Of a stretch of DNA of 64,000 nucleotides, positions 1 through 18,676 are shown piece by piece. Within the stretch, counting starts at the first letter, position 1; each line of letters opens with the position of its first letter. The notes under the pieces are model-generated. The model did not search any database, was not told the DNA's origin, and saw only the letters and a list, made by a program, of their open reading frames with translations. A program made the translations under genes and the position numbers. The DNA lies in NCBI GenBank assembly GCA_965153355.1, contig OZ231126.1, forward strand, positions 47,864,001 to 47,928,000, given 5' to 3'. The stretch comes from Flaccisagitta enflata. Taxonomy: Eukaryota; Chaetognatha; Sagittoidea; Aphragmophora.

Positions 1-60
1 AGAGAAGAGGCAAACGTCATCAGTTCTTTTTTTTCAAATATTGGTCAGACAAATACCTAC

Positions 61-5867
<5,807 letters not shown>

Positions 5868-6821
5868 CTACGATTTTTTAAAGGTTTTCTGTAACACATG
5901 TGCGTCGGCGGGCTCAATTCTTTTGTAGTATTGAGACTTAGTCTCGATGATTTCGAAGCCGTTCTTCATGTAAAAATCGATCGCGCTCGAATTGTTGACC
6001 TTTACGAAAAAGAAAAGTGAAAACAATTCATTCATATTTAGAATGTTTTAAAGGTTATGACATCGCGAAACTACAGCTTGAAAGAAGTCTCTCTGAAACT
6101 ATCGAGGATTCTTGAGATCATGTTATCGCAAATGACCAATCAATGATCATACAAATCCTTTTTAGGACACGATAGCTGCTTCCCGCCATGCAGAACACAC
6201 TGCTCCAAATCCCACCACCACCAAAAATAAGTACCCGTCACTCCCCTATCACCACCAATTCACCTATAAGTGGATCGTTCAATCCTCGACAGAAAGCAGT
6301 TCATCAACCAGCAGCCTAAATCACCTGGACGTGAAGAAAAATACTGTCGAAATCTCCGTCCTTTTCACAGATGTTCAAAACGTGCTCGAGCAATTTGGTC
6401 CCGATTCCTTTACGAAACAAGATTGAGATTGACTTGTTAGGAGTATTAGCAATTTAGCAAAGCCTGCACACTGCACAGATATATATGACACTTAGGAAAT
6501 CTAAACTGATATCAAAAAGTCATCCCCATTTCAACTACCTAATCTCCTGTATCTCGCCAAGCAACCCAGAGTCATGATGTAAAGTCTTTTGACTGGTTTG
6601 TTGACGTCCTTTTCCTTGGTCTCTTGGACTCGACAGCAGACGGCGCCGACGACGATGTCGTTGTAAAAAGCTAACTTGGCCATGTCGCCCACTTCCAGGA
6701 CGTCTTTGTAGAACTTGTCGTTGTACGACACGGGAAACACGACCTGGTTGAGGCGCTTCAATTGTTTGATGTTGTGCGGCGTCACATCGCCCAACTCGAT
6801 TCGACTAGTCTCACGGCACAT
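5868..6821 (-). CDS. NAA50: N-alpha-acetyltransferase 50 (NatE catalytic subunit, San)
   Basis: Three exons in transcription order: 6821-6539, 6407-6325 and 5999-5868, giving 165 residues against about 169 in human NAA50. The protein reads SRIELGDVTPHNIKQLKRLN, then FPVSYNDKFYKDVLEVG, VGAVCCRV, LYIMTLGCLARYRRLG, followed across the splice by IGTKLLEHVLNICEKDG, HVQVNNSSAIDFYMKNGFEI and YYKRIEPADAHVLQK, almost identical to the vertebrate protein. NAA50 is a GNAT-fold enzyme that acetylates N-terminal Met of nascent chains, associates with the NatA complex, and is needed for sister-chromatid cohesion. The acetyl-CoA loop R-x-x-G-I-G/A lies across the first splice (RRLG|IG). The start MCRETSRIELG was chosen because it is closest to the family start. 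A splice acceptor (CACAG) lies just upstream, so a 5' UTR intron is likely. Loop residues VQETKEKDVNK are a small insertion. Confidence is high. Confidence 0.97.
6000..6324 (-). other. NAA50 intron 2
   Basis: This 325-bp intron has GT at 6324-6323 and AG at 6001-6000. No repeat or additional exon was recognised in it. Confidence 0.8.
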
Positions 6822-7053
6822 GGCGAAGCTATTCTGTGTTTGTCGGCGCAAATAAATAAGCACAACTAGAAAATAAATAAGTAATAAGTAAAATTTGATT
6901 TCAGTTTGGATATAATACTTGGAAAAGGCGAAGGAAGAAAGAAGGCAAACCCGGGAGAAAAAAACAGACGATTCCAAAAGATGTTATAACTTTTAAGTGA
7001 TCACAGTGCCAAATTCCGTCTTAAATATGTAAATATCATCAAAATTGAGATTT

Positions 7054-8944
7054 CTATGCGATTTGCAAAGGCTGAGAGGAACCCAAATCGAAAAGTGAAC
7101 GTATGGCTTGATTTTGATCTTCTTGGTAATGACCGGGGAAGAAGTAAAAATCTCTCGTGAGATGATTCCGTGGCTCGGGCATTTGTTTCCTCACTTGACC
7201 ACCCGTGGTCATCTTGGACACCTTCCTGTTGACTTTCGTGAGCAAAGAATGGATATCACGATCCGCGGCGAATTCAGAGAAAACGTCGACCATAGCCTGG
7301 ACGTACCAAGAGCCCATCTCTTCGTGTCGAATTGATATGTGGCCTGGAATGGTCGAGTACGATACGAGCATGTCGGAATATTTCGCCAGCGAAGTCGCTT
7401 TCAAAATCCCATCAATGTCGTCATCGTCATCCTCGCCTCCTCCGCGTGGAACGGTAACGTCACCATTCGAGTCAACACGATAAAACGAATCTTCCGGTTT
7501 AGCTACGGACGACGAGGAAGAGGAGGAAGAAACATCTTCGGCTTCTTCCTCGACGGGGGTATTAACGCCGGACGCAGGGGCGGAAGATGGCGTTGTCTTA
7601 CTTCCGGGTCTGTCGACGACGTCAAAGCCTCTTTGCACCCTAACGCCGCGACAAGCTTGAAAGAAGAATAGTTTTGGTTTGTTAACGAGACTGGGGCATT
7701 GCTGTCCGTCCAATGCGTCGAGAATCTGAGAAAAATGCACGACGATGCCGTCGGTGGCGTAAACGCCTCGCTCTTGGCCGTGGGATAACACGCAAATGAC
7801 AGCCGAATCGGCGGTGGCATGTCTCCCGTCGACGGAAAAGGATTCCAGGGCCTCATCAAATGACTCGCTTTCGAGATCGCGCCGCATCTCAACCGTGTAG
7901 CTGGAAATGAAAAGAGGAATATTAATGAGGAAACATTGGATTGATTAGTTCTGGACGTCGAAACATCGAGCAAAAGTAACGACAAGAAATAGATAAGTTC
8001 GGGTAAAAACAGGAAGCATACTGAAACCGACGGCAGAAAGAGAACAAGGGCTCTCACCCAATCTGCTCAAAGAGGCACGAGAGATTTGCGGCGTCGCGAT
8101 CCGATCCTTTCCTGTAAGCCAAATCCGAAGAGGTCTTATCGAACTCGCGATTGTTGATAATCATACAAAGTCCCTTGGGTTTTGAAAAATTGGGATAGAT
8201 CTCGCCGTTGCCCAATCGCACGCTAAAGTCCAATGACAGACTCTCGGTTTTCTTGACGTTGATGTCGAATGGAGAGCGGAAATTGCGGATCGTGTGCTCG
8301 ACGCTACTCCGCCGATGCGGCGAGTATGAAGACGCGGGCGGCGACGATGGTGGTTCCTCGAAGGAGCGGCTTTTGAAAGGCGAATGGATTTTTTTAGAGG
8401 ATTGATGTTTGAAAAGCGGAGTTTGTTCGTAGTTTCTTTCTGCTTCATCTCGTTTCAGCGCGAGTGTGCGATAGAAGTCTTCTTCCAATGTAGACGTCGC
8501 CGTGGAACCTGGTTCATCGGGCTGTCGCAAAATATTCCCGAGAGACGTCCGTGGTTGCAAATCATCATCTTCTCCCGCAGCGTAGCAAGGCGATCGCCGT
8601 GATGCGATTGTCGGTTCCGCCGTGGACGTTGGCGATTGCTCTCCTATAGCAACAGAGCTAGTTTCCGGCGAACTCAAGGGCACTAATCTCCCATACACGT
8701 GATCTTGATCCGTTTGAGCCAGAGCCTGCAGAAAGGCCGAGAAGGCGTTGGATCCTCTGCGCTGAAGAATGGTCAGGAAAGAATAGTTTCGCTGCTTTGA
8801 AGTAGACTCGCTCTTAATTTGCTCGATGAGATCTTCGGACAAAATACGACTTTGGAATAAAACAGGCAGGACGTAATCCACCGTCAAGTTGTCCATTAAA
8901 AATACCCAATTGTCACGCAGCACGTCGCGGTGTCGCTGCTCCAT
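7054..8944 (-). CDS. CARD-containing initiator caspase, caspase-2-like
   Basis: Two exons, 8944-8058 and 7900-7054, encode 577 residues. Residues about 3-88 form a CARD (RHRDVLRDNWVFLMDNL through LQRRGSNAFSAFLQAL), similar in pattern to caspase-2. A long Ser/Pro-rich linker follows. The peptidase domain starts near residue 245 (KPKGLCMIINNREF). The catalytic His is in VLSHGQERG (about 336) and the catalytic Cys in QACRG (about 379). The small subunit has SYSTIPGHISIRHEEMGSW and ends near FYFFPG. The p20-p10 linker is unusually long and acidic (EEEAEDV, a Ser run, GEDDDDDIDG) and offers several Asp sites for processing. CARD recruits the zymogen to an activating platform; the enzyme then cleaves after Asp to start apoptosis. 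The sequence fits caspase-2 better than caspase-9, but orthology would need a tree. The stop lies 232 bp upstream of the NAA50 start on the same strand. Confidence 0.93.
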
Positions 8945-9261
8945 TATTGAAGCAGCGACAAAACTGAGGGTTTAAGTCAATCGCACAACACTTTTTGTCA
9001 TTGTGGCGTTAAAAAAGCACATCCAAGTGCAGCTCTAAAAAGAAGGTAAGATTTATAACGAAATGGGCAAAAATAGAATCTGTTATCGAACAATGCGGGA
9101 AAATAGAGCGAAATGAAAATGAAAATAAGCAAGAAGTATCGCTTTTATGACTTGGAGAGCCATCCCCAAGCCTTCGTCGGGTGAAGAATGTCGAGCTAAT
9201 GCGAGATGATTATCGTGGTCGTGGAAATGGAAGTGGTCAATATATATTTCAATGGCATGTG
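8945..9261. other. Short spacer between INTS2 stop and caspase start
   Basis: This 317-bp gap must hold the INTS2 3' UTR and the caspase 5' region. No repeat, RNA gene or clear regulatory motif was seen. Confidence 0.6.
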
Positions 9262-12200
9262 TCAGCTTTGTTTCAGCAACGCGGCAACACCGACGACTTC
9301 TTCGAATACTTCCTTGACGACGTCCATGAGACCCACTTCCGCCGAATCAAGCGTGGAAAACGTCTCTCGGCGTTCTTCCAGCGAATTATGATTCGCCGCG
9401 ATGGAGGAAGTTGACGACGGCGATGCCAGCTTTAGCCCAACTTTCGCTCCGACATCTTCATCCACTAAAGCCATCGACTTCGTCGGCGAAGTCAATCCGG
9501 CCGCCATGTAGGAGCACTTGGAGGAAGAAGCGTTGGCGATGCGACCGAGCTGAAGGAGAAACGACGTGACGTCGTCAGCGAGCGGAGGGAATGCGCGGGA
9601 AATACGTGAAAGAGACGGAGTCGTGATCAGGAAGAAAGGAATGCGTTGATGACGGGGTAATACAGTCAGCAGCGTGGCCATCACGTTGATGCATAATCTG
9701 ATATGGTATGATGTAAATAAGGGGGTGGGGAAAATTGTTAGAATCGATGAAAGAGGAAAGCGATGGTGTGAGAAGCATACATGAGAGAGTAAGAACGAAT
9801 TAAGGGAGCGTTAGTCCGAGAATTTAGTAATAGAACCATGTGAAACATGACAAACCAGCGAGTCTGAGCAGATGTTAACTTATAATCATCACCTGGCAAC
9901 AGAGAGCGTTCGGGGCAACGGATACTGTAAGCTGAGATAGGAGACCAGCTGAATGGCAAAGACTTGTTTTTCAATCTGCGGTTGCCGCAACAATTCTGGT
10001 ATAAAGTCGATACAAATGTGCATGGAGGGGACTCCGGCCACGGTCACTTGCAACAGTTGAAGTGGATATCCTTGAAAATGGACGAGTTTGGCCAACGTAG
10101 GGTCCGCGATGAACATTTGATGTAACCACGAGCAAACGAGACATTGAACTTCGCGCAGGGAAGACAGAAGCGGACCCGACTCCTCAGTGGGAAGCGGAAG
10201 GCACCTGCGAGGAAAAAGGTTGTAGAAGAGCGTGTGAGAGGTAATACTTGCCACCAAACTGCGTGGGGTAAAATGATGTAAAGTGGGTCACCAGGGGTAA
10301 AACGTGTCACCCACTTTTTTCGAAGAATGGAAGGTTGAGTAGGTCTTGTTTTGGATGAAAATAGAAATTTGACAAATGACATAAATGACACCTGGGCTGA
10401 ATAAAGTGGGTTACCCATTTTACCCCATCAGTCCCAATACACTTAATAAGTAGACATGATACTACACTAACTACAGTCTGCACATATTGCGTTGATTCTA
10501 CACCATGTAACTTTCACAATTGCCGAAACTAGTTTTCCAGTTATGGTCATTTCCACAATAAACCAGCCTAGCCGAAAATCATGCTGAAACAGGTAGAAAT
10601 ATTGTTTTTATCATGTTAATCTTTTTTTTTCATGATAAAAGCTGTTGTAACATATTATTTGGGATTCAGTGCTTAGCTGATATCTTTCATACTTAGAATT
10701 TTGATAGGCTATCTAGCAAAAAAGAGGCCAAAATCACCCCCTTTTTTATGTCACACTGATGTCACACTCAAAACCACAGTGAAAAAGATATCAAAAAATC
10801 ATTAAGCCTACCCAACTATGGGTCATTTTTGTTCAATTGCAACCCCTAAAGAAGATTGAAAGATTTTATGGTCACAAATTGTCATTTACTAGGGGGGGGT
10901 GGGGTAATGTGGGCCATTTGCGAACATTTTTTCAGATTTTTTTCATACACTTAATATTTGAAATTCTGAACTATGCTTGCGATGTGGCATTTTTGCATGG
11001 CTATTAGCCCACCTGGAAAGAAATTTTGTGAGGGGCCCCTAGGGGCCCCTTTTTTAAAAAAGGGGGGTGGCCCACATTGCCCCACCAAGTGGGGCAATGT
11101 GGGCCACCTTGGTTTTTTAAAAAAATGGAGCCTGTAAGCCCCCATAATCAATTGGTCAAGGGTCAAAACAACATTTTCCAGTACAATATTTGATAAATGG
11201 TATCTGCTGCGGTAGTGCACATTAATATTGTAATGTTAACATGTACCGGTTTAATTATATCCGTCATGCCAATAAATGTGATTGAGTAGCATCATAACGG
11301 GTGTTCAAATAAACAGTGTAGTTATTTACTGGATAATAAACATTAAATAATATTTTAAATGAATAAAAAAATATCAATCAATATCAAAAAGTATTTTATG
11401 GCATGGTAAAATAATTTTATCAAGATTATATATTCAAATTAAATCAATTCAATCTAAAACATATTTTTTACAATCATATATAATAACACCTATAATAAAA
11501 GATTAGCTTTCTTTGTTATAACTGCTACTGTAATTTTTTAAAAATCATTTCTTAATTAAAAATCTGTATCATCATAATGAAATATCAAAAAATATTCTAT
11601 ATTATACACTATGTTAAATACAAGATTTTTATTAGAACACCCGTTATATAATTTTCAGATAAAAAAATAAGGGCATTTGAGGGAGTTTCATATCCAGAGA
11701 GTCATTTATTAATGATTTATAAATAACATCAGGTGTCCCTGATGCCAAAATTGAATCTCCTGTGGCGTTGTGAGTTGAAAGTCAACAGTGGCCCACATTG
11801 CCCCTTTAGTTCAAGTGGTAATTTGGATACGAAAATCATAGATGGGTTCATCCATATTCCTGCTGCTACTTCTTTTATGATTCTATTTTCAATTCCAAGA
11901 AAAAAAATTTTGGCGAAATTAATATTTTTGCCGTTATGAAAAGTTTTGCCGCACAAGTAAAAAAGTCACTTCACAAATCAGCCAAAATGATCCTGCGTTA
12001 AGCTGCGCTGCGCCTGCAGCGGCTGCAGCAGCTGCAGCGTACTGTTACCATGGCAACTCCCTTACCCACTGTAACTAGCAGGATCATTGGTAAGGTTGAA
12101 CTATTGACAGTCAGTTGATGAGCATGTCACAAAGTTGATGATGTCGATCAAGTGGCCCACATTGCCCCTGGCCCAAATTACCCCACCCCCCCTTATACAA

Positions 12201-15200
12201 AAATTTCACTTTTAATTGATTTGTCTAAAATGATGATTTATTTGATTTTGACACATAGTAGTATACTATGCTTTAAATGGCAATATCTTAGGTATTGTGG
12301 AAAATTTCTTTTTTCCCCCTTAATAAAGACATAACCCAAGTTTCATGCAAAACTTCAGACCTTAATGTCAATTCTAGCTGGAGATATTGATTTTTGAAAA
12401 GAGTGACCTAAAATGTTAACACCCTGTTACTCTTATGTTGCTCTGATTATGATAAAAATTAACATAGTTGAACACATTTCAAGTATTAGATTATTTTTTT
12501 TCATGTGATCTAAAAGAGTATCAAATTCTGAGTATAAGGCTCAAATTTCAAGCCATTAGGTGCGACCATTATGAAATTATAATATTTTTATTGATGTTAA
12601 CGAATTCAGTCGCCTGATTTCCGCCAGTCTAGTTTATTGTGGAAACTGCCTTATATAAGTGGCGTTTTAAGACGCCATTTAATTAAACATGTGCTTACAA
12701 AACATTCCCTTACCACTCGAGTAAAATTTGGACAGCCGCCGAGTCTTGAGCGGCGACGAGTGCGAATCTTAGCTCGTCTCTTTCGGCGTCAGATGGCCCT
12801 TCCGGCATCGGGACGCCATTAACGCCGACGCGAGGATTTTCCGACGGAGCGACTGATGGATAGACTCGGATGTGCTTCGCCAACATAGCCTTTGACGCCT
12901 GAAGGTGAGGAGGATGAGGGGCGAAGAGTGAAAAAGAAGAGGAATACAAAAGAAGGGTTAATACAATGTGTGAACCCCTAAAACTGTAGCACCCCCCCTT
13001 ACAAATCAAACTATAGCAATAAGTAGTTTGTACTGGGTAATACATCATAGCTTAAGACTATACAAGTGGTGCCACTAAGGCGATTTTGAAATTTTCACTC
13101 CAGTTTAAAGTTATAGCACAAAATCCTATATTTTATGAATATTCAAAGTAAGCTAATTTTAACACTTTTATAAGCTATATCTTGAATTAAAGATCAAAAT
13201 TTAAAAATCGCTCTAGTGGCGCCATTTGTATTGATACAAACATGTATACTTTACCCTAAAAGTCTCTGTAATATAATCAGTTAAGGCTGTAGGTGGGGGT
13301 GCTACAGTATTTAGGGGGTTCACACCTTGTATTTAGCAATTCTCTGTAAATGAGATGAAAAGGAGATTTTACAAGCTGGTTATAACTTCGAATCAACAAA
13401 ACACTCAGGGAATTGATGAGCGCCGATAACCCCACAACTCACAAATCAGGAAATAAGTTTGCCCGTAAATATAACTTGTGATGACGCGGAAAATTGTGGG
13501 CACAGAATACTATCTAGAACATATGTATATCGACAGGCGTTTTAAGCAATAACTCTGTTAAGAATAAAAAATTTATATAAAAATCAGTGAGATTCTGAAA
13601 CTATTTTGAATTTCTGCCCAAATGCTGCAAACCGCATCCTTTTAGCTCAAGGCGTTTAGAATTGACAGGCAAAACAAGATTGATACTATTAGAAAATGGC
13701 CAAAAAAATGCATCTAGTTTCTTTACAAGTTACTTTGTCTCCTTTCAGATAGATTGGAGGTTTTTTCCACCCTACTTTTGGTCCTCATTACAGCACCCAA
13801 CACCTTTGCTACATTATCTTGGTTGATTTCAACCTCTCTGAATCATTGGGATTGCAACTGAAGCAAAAGGGAGAACATGGCATACACTAAGGAATTTTTT
13901 TTTCTAAATTTCATGAGGGATAGTTATCATGCATTTATACTAAGCATTTGTGTTTAGGTGATTTTCACCATTAGACTCCTAGCATCAATTTTCTATCGTA
14001 ATTATATTGTTTTAAGCCAGATATTCTCTGAAACATAAAAAAAATGTTCCATTTTTCATTCTTAAGTGAGGTTACGATGTGATGAGAGTATTCATCAAGA
14101 AAAAGTAACCAATTGGCAATTGTCTTTGAAAATTTCTCTGATATTTGATTATGTCTCAGTCCTTAATTATCATGTAACAAATATGTAATGGGCACTACTT
14201 TGACTGATTTAGTGATTTAAATATATTTTCAGGCCTAACAGTTACTTGGTTTGTCATCTAAAATCATTTGTCAAGCTTTTGCCATCATGAATGGAACGGG
14301 AAGTTCTTAATGTTGTTCTAGAATCCTCTGAGATAAGAAAAAGGAAAAATAACAAAAATCAGTGTACAAACGGCAATATAACCACGACACTTGAATTCCT
14401 ATGTATAGAATATTAAAACTGGCATTATATTCAGTCCTTTTTGATCAATGTAATACAAGGTAAGTGACAGGCATCAATTATCAAGTTTAGACTAACCTAA
14501 CCCAGCTTTAAAACAAAAAATTGAATTATGGACAATTCAAATTATTCCACAATTTTAATTGTCCCAACCATGTCCGTCTTGACTCATTTTTTCCTCTCCA
14601 ATGCCCTCGCCTCTTGCCATATAAATTTTCCCTCCCAATCGTTCCTAAAGAAGAGGCTAAATGATACAACAAAAAATCATCAATTTTTCTTAGTTCTAGA
14701 TGGTCAGAGAGCAAGAAATTGAATTACGGACATTTCAAATTATTCCACATTTTGCGGAAAAAAAGGAAAAATTGACAAAATGCTTTCCAAATGGACTTCG
14801 ATCGATTTTACTTGTTGAAATGTCAAGGAATAGTACCTAGTAGGTCGCCAAAGGTGGTTTAGGGTGGAAAAAAACAATTTTTTTGAGAAAATTCTAAATT
14901 TATGCAAAAAAGGCTAAAAGCTATACATTATATAGTGAGAAATCAGAAAACAAGGCCAACACCTATAAGTCGCGTGCGAGACTTAAATATGTAATTACTT
15001 TATTACATAACTACATAACTAAAATGACTTTTATTGAATTTAATTTATATAACATAACTTAAAATAATTTAAAACGACCTACAATGACTTAAAATGCCCT
15101 AATTTGACTTGAATTGACCTAAAATGACTAAAATGATTTAGTGACTAAAATAACTTAAATTGATTTAAATCGATATAAAATGACTTTAAATGACTTAAAT

Positions 15201-18188
15201 TGACAAAAAATGACTTAAAATGACTTAAATTGACCTAGATTTACTGAAATTTTATTCAACTGACCTAAATTGACTTAAACAGACCTAAAATCACTAAAAT
15301 GATGAAAACTATTAAAATAACTCAAATGACTTAAATTGACTTAAACTGACTTAAAATGACTTAAAATGATCTAATTTGACTTTAAATGACCTATTTGACT
15401 TAAAATAAGCTAGTAGGAATAAAATGAATAAAAAAAGTAAAGTGTGACCAACCGACCGACCGACGGACAAAGCGGGGTGTAGTCGCGTAGCACGCGACTA
15501 AAAAATGAGGGCCCATTAAGATTGGCTGATGATGAATTTGGACTCTCTAGACTCATTATTGATAATACCTGAAAGCAAAAAATCTGAACAGTATCTGGGT
15601 CCACGACGGAGGGGGGTTGAAGATCAGTAATTCCATAAGATCACTAACCCTGTAAGTTCACTAAAACTATAAGTCTTTATATTTAGAGCCTCCACACAAA
15701 GTTTCATGCAAATCCGTTGAAAAATGGCAAAATAATGCATGTTTTTCACTTTTAGGCTAGTAGGGTAGTTGGGTGGTAGGCTGGTTTGGATAAATAGTGT
15801 GCATATGTTAAGTTCTTCCATTTAGAGGCTCTGTACCAAGTTTCAACCAAATTGGTTGAAAAATGTCCAATTCATGCAAGTTTTTCACTTTTAGGCTGGT
15901 AAGCTGGTTGGGTGGTAGGTCGGTTTGGCCGGTTAGCATGCTCAAACATTAATAAATCACATACATGTGTTGAGTCCTTCCATTTAGAGACTCCATACCA
16001 AATTTCAACCAAATTGGTTGAAAAACGCCAAAGATATGCACATTTTTCACTTTTAGGCTGGTAGGCTGGTTGGGTGGTAGGCTGGTTTGACAAGATAAAT
16101 AATGTGCATATGTTGAGTTCTTCCATTTAGAGACTCCATACCAAATTTCAACCAAATTAATTGAAAAATGACAAAGTTATGCAAGTTTTTCACTTTTTGG
16201 TCGGTAGGCTGGTAGGGTGGTAGGTCGGTTTGGCCGGTTAGCATGCTCAAATGCATATAAATCACATACATATGTTGAGTCCTCCCATTTAGAGACTCCA
16301 TAACAAATTTCAACCAAATTGGTTGAAAAATGCCAAAGTTAAACACATTTTTCACTTTTAGGCCGGTAGGCTGGTTGGGCCGGTTGGGTTGGTCGGATCA
16401 CAAAAATCGGATAGGATGTAAAGCGCCTTACCCTAGTACAACTTCCCACCAAATATGAACCAAATCGGTCAAAGCATAAAAAAGTTATCCATTTTTTAAA
16501 AGTGTTCACGACGACGACGACAACGACGACGACAACGACGACGACAACGACGACGACAACGACGACGACACCCACCCGGCTTGAATTATAGTCCGCGTCG
16601 GAATGATATTCCGTCGCGGACAAAAAGGATCTTGATCACGTTTAAGATAGTGATTTTTTCTGCCTTAGCTAGGAGTCTGTTAGCGGAAATCACCTTTAAG
16701 TGCTTAGAAAATCCACATACAAATATGTGTTGAAACCCAGAGACGTATTATTAAGTATCTGACATGTTTTGGCGTTTTTTCTATGATTCCCATACTGCTA
16801 AATTAACCAATCCCCATACTGTCGATATACTTATGTTCTAGATAGTAACATTTTTAAACGCAGACAAGCACGATCGCGATCGTGCAGCGCTTTAGAGCAG
16901 GCTGTATCAAACTCATTTTAACAATACCGTGGCCGTCTTAAAAACGTTTCCACTCACATGCAAGCAGGCGTTGAGAATGTGCAGCGTGATGTCGAGCATC
17001 GGCGGCGATCGGAAGACCCGCTCGTCGCATCGCAAAACCGTCAACGGGTCGGTGATAATGTCAGATTGGTTGAGGAGAGGCTCCAAGTTGAGGATGGTGT
17101 TGGAGAGCAAGGAGGAGGAGGAAGATGACGACGGAGGGCGAAGACGCGAACTTCGAAGTCCATTTACCGTCATCACATGCAAATGCCTAGATGATGAAGG
17201 ATCAATGCATAAAGCCACAAGGATTGAATTTGCTTATAGGTAGAATCTTTTGTCAGGCGGTCAGGTGACATGGAAAATTTTTATCTTTCGGAATTGTTTT
17301 AAACTCACCATACCCTTTCCTTGGAACCACCTAAAGTCATTTCTTAGGATATCGGCGCTTAACGTATTGCAGCACGCGGGAAAATGCGAGATTTTACCCA
17401 ATTATGCAAATTAGAGAATTGCACGGGAGTGCACGGCTGCTCAAAGCATAATTTATGTATGAATTATCATTCAAAGCCTTTTTAAGTGCGTCCTCGCACT
17501 TCTTCAAGAGATAATGTCTGTTGGTCGGTCATTCGTTGGTTGGTTGGTTGATCGGTCAGTCAGTCTGTTGGTTGGTCACGCAAACGTTTGAAATGCACAA
17601 AATGGCTGATTCTGACGTCTTTTTTTCATTCCTATCACCTTTCATGCTACATCTACTTTCATTCTGTTATTCATTCATTCTTTCATTCTTTCATTCATTC
17701 ATTCATTCATTCATTCATTCATTCATTCATTCATTCAAAAACGTCCATTCAGAAATTCTATCTGCAAGGAACACTTATTTCTCATAACTTGGCCATGTTA
17801 AAACAGAAGGCGCAAATCATTATCCCGCTCCATTCATCCTTATTCCATTCATCCTTTTTTCCATCCTTTCATACGTCCAAGTCTATCCGTCCTATTGCTT
17901 GCCCATTTGTCCTTCTATATCCCCATCAGTCTATACGCATGTACGTCCATTTTATCAGTTGATTTTTGAAACTAGCATTATTTGAAATGCCCTGATTCCA
18001 CACTTTTAATTATTTAGTACTATGAAACGTGTAAACTTCCGTCAAATTGCTTCTTTCTTTTCCATGTCCTTCCCCATTTTCAAATCCTTTGATTCCCCCC
18101 CCCCTTGTGCATGATTTGTCGTTGTAACAAAATATCACTGCCCTGACGAGTTAGGAGGTGGCCTGTGAGGGGAGAATAAAACAGAAAC

Positions 18189-18247
<59 letters not shown>

Positions 18248-18642
18248 TGGAATAGGAGTGAATGAGTACATGTGCAAAAAAATTACGCTTAAAAAAATCC
18301 AGCTTTCTCTCCAGCTTTCTCTCCAGCTTGATTGCTTTATCTTCGTGTTAGAGTTCTTCAGGAGAGGAACTCTTAAATGTCATGTAAATCTATACTGCTT
18401 AACTTAAATCTCAAAACCATAAAATGATTGCCCAACTCATTCTGGCATTTCTCCCATTTCAATCAATTTTGACCAATGCTGACCAGTTTTGACCAGTTTT
18501 TCGACCAGTTTTTTGACCAGTGTATATGAGCAAAGCCCAAGAACTCGTTAAAATGAGTTAGCTAAATCCTTCCTGAGTCTCCATACCGAATTTCAAGGTT
18601 CTGAGTCAAGGCGTTCGAAACTTGTGCTTCTTTCAAACTTAT

Positions 18643-18676
<34 letters not shown>

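Larger units (their letters stand above)
10891..12194. mobile_element. TIR element of about 1.3 kb in an INTS2 intron, with another element nested in it
   Basis: The ends are inverted copies of GGGGGGTGGGGTAATGTGGG (right end reads as its complement with a few changes). The motif GTGGCCCACATTGCCCC recurs inside in both orientations. There is no transposase-like open frame, so it is non-autonomous. Exact ends are uncertain by a few bases. Confidence 0.55.

Noticed and set aside
6822-6977. Upstream extension of NAA50 (MESSVFFSRV...)
   Set aside because: Hydrophobic residues unlike the family, and a CACAG acceptor just before the chosen ATG points to a 5' UTR intron.
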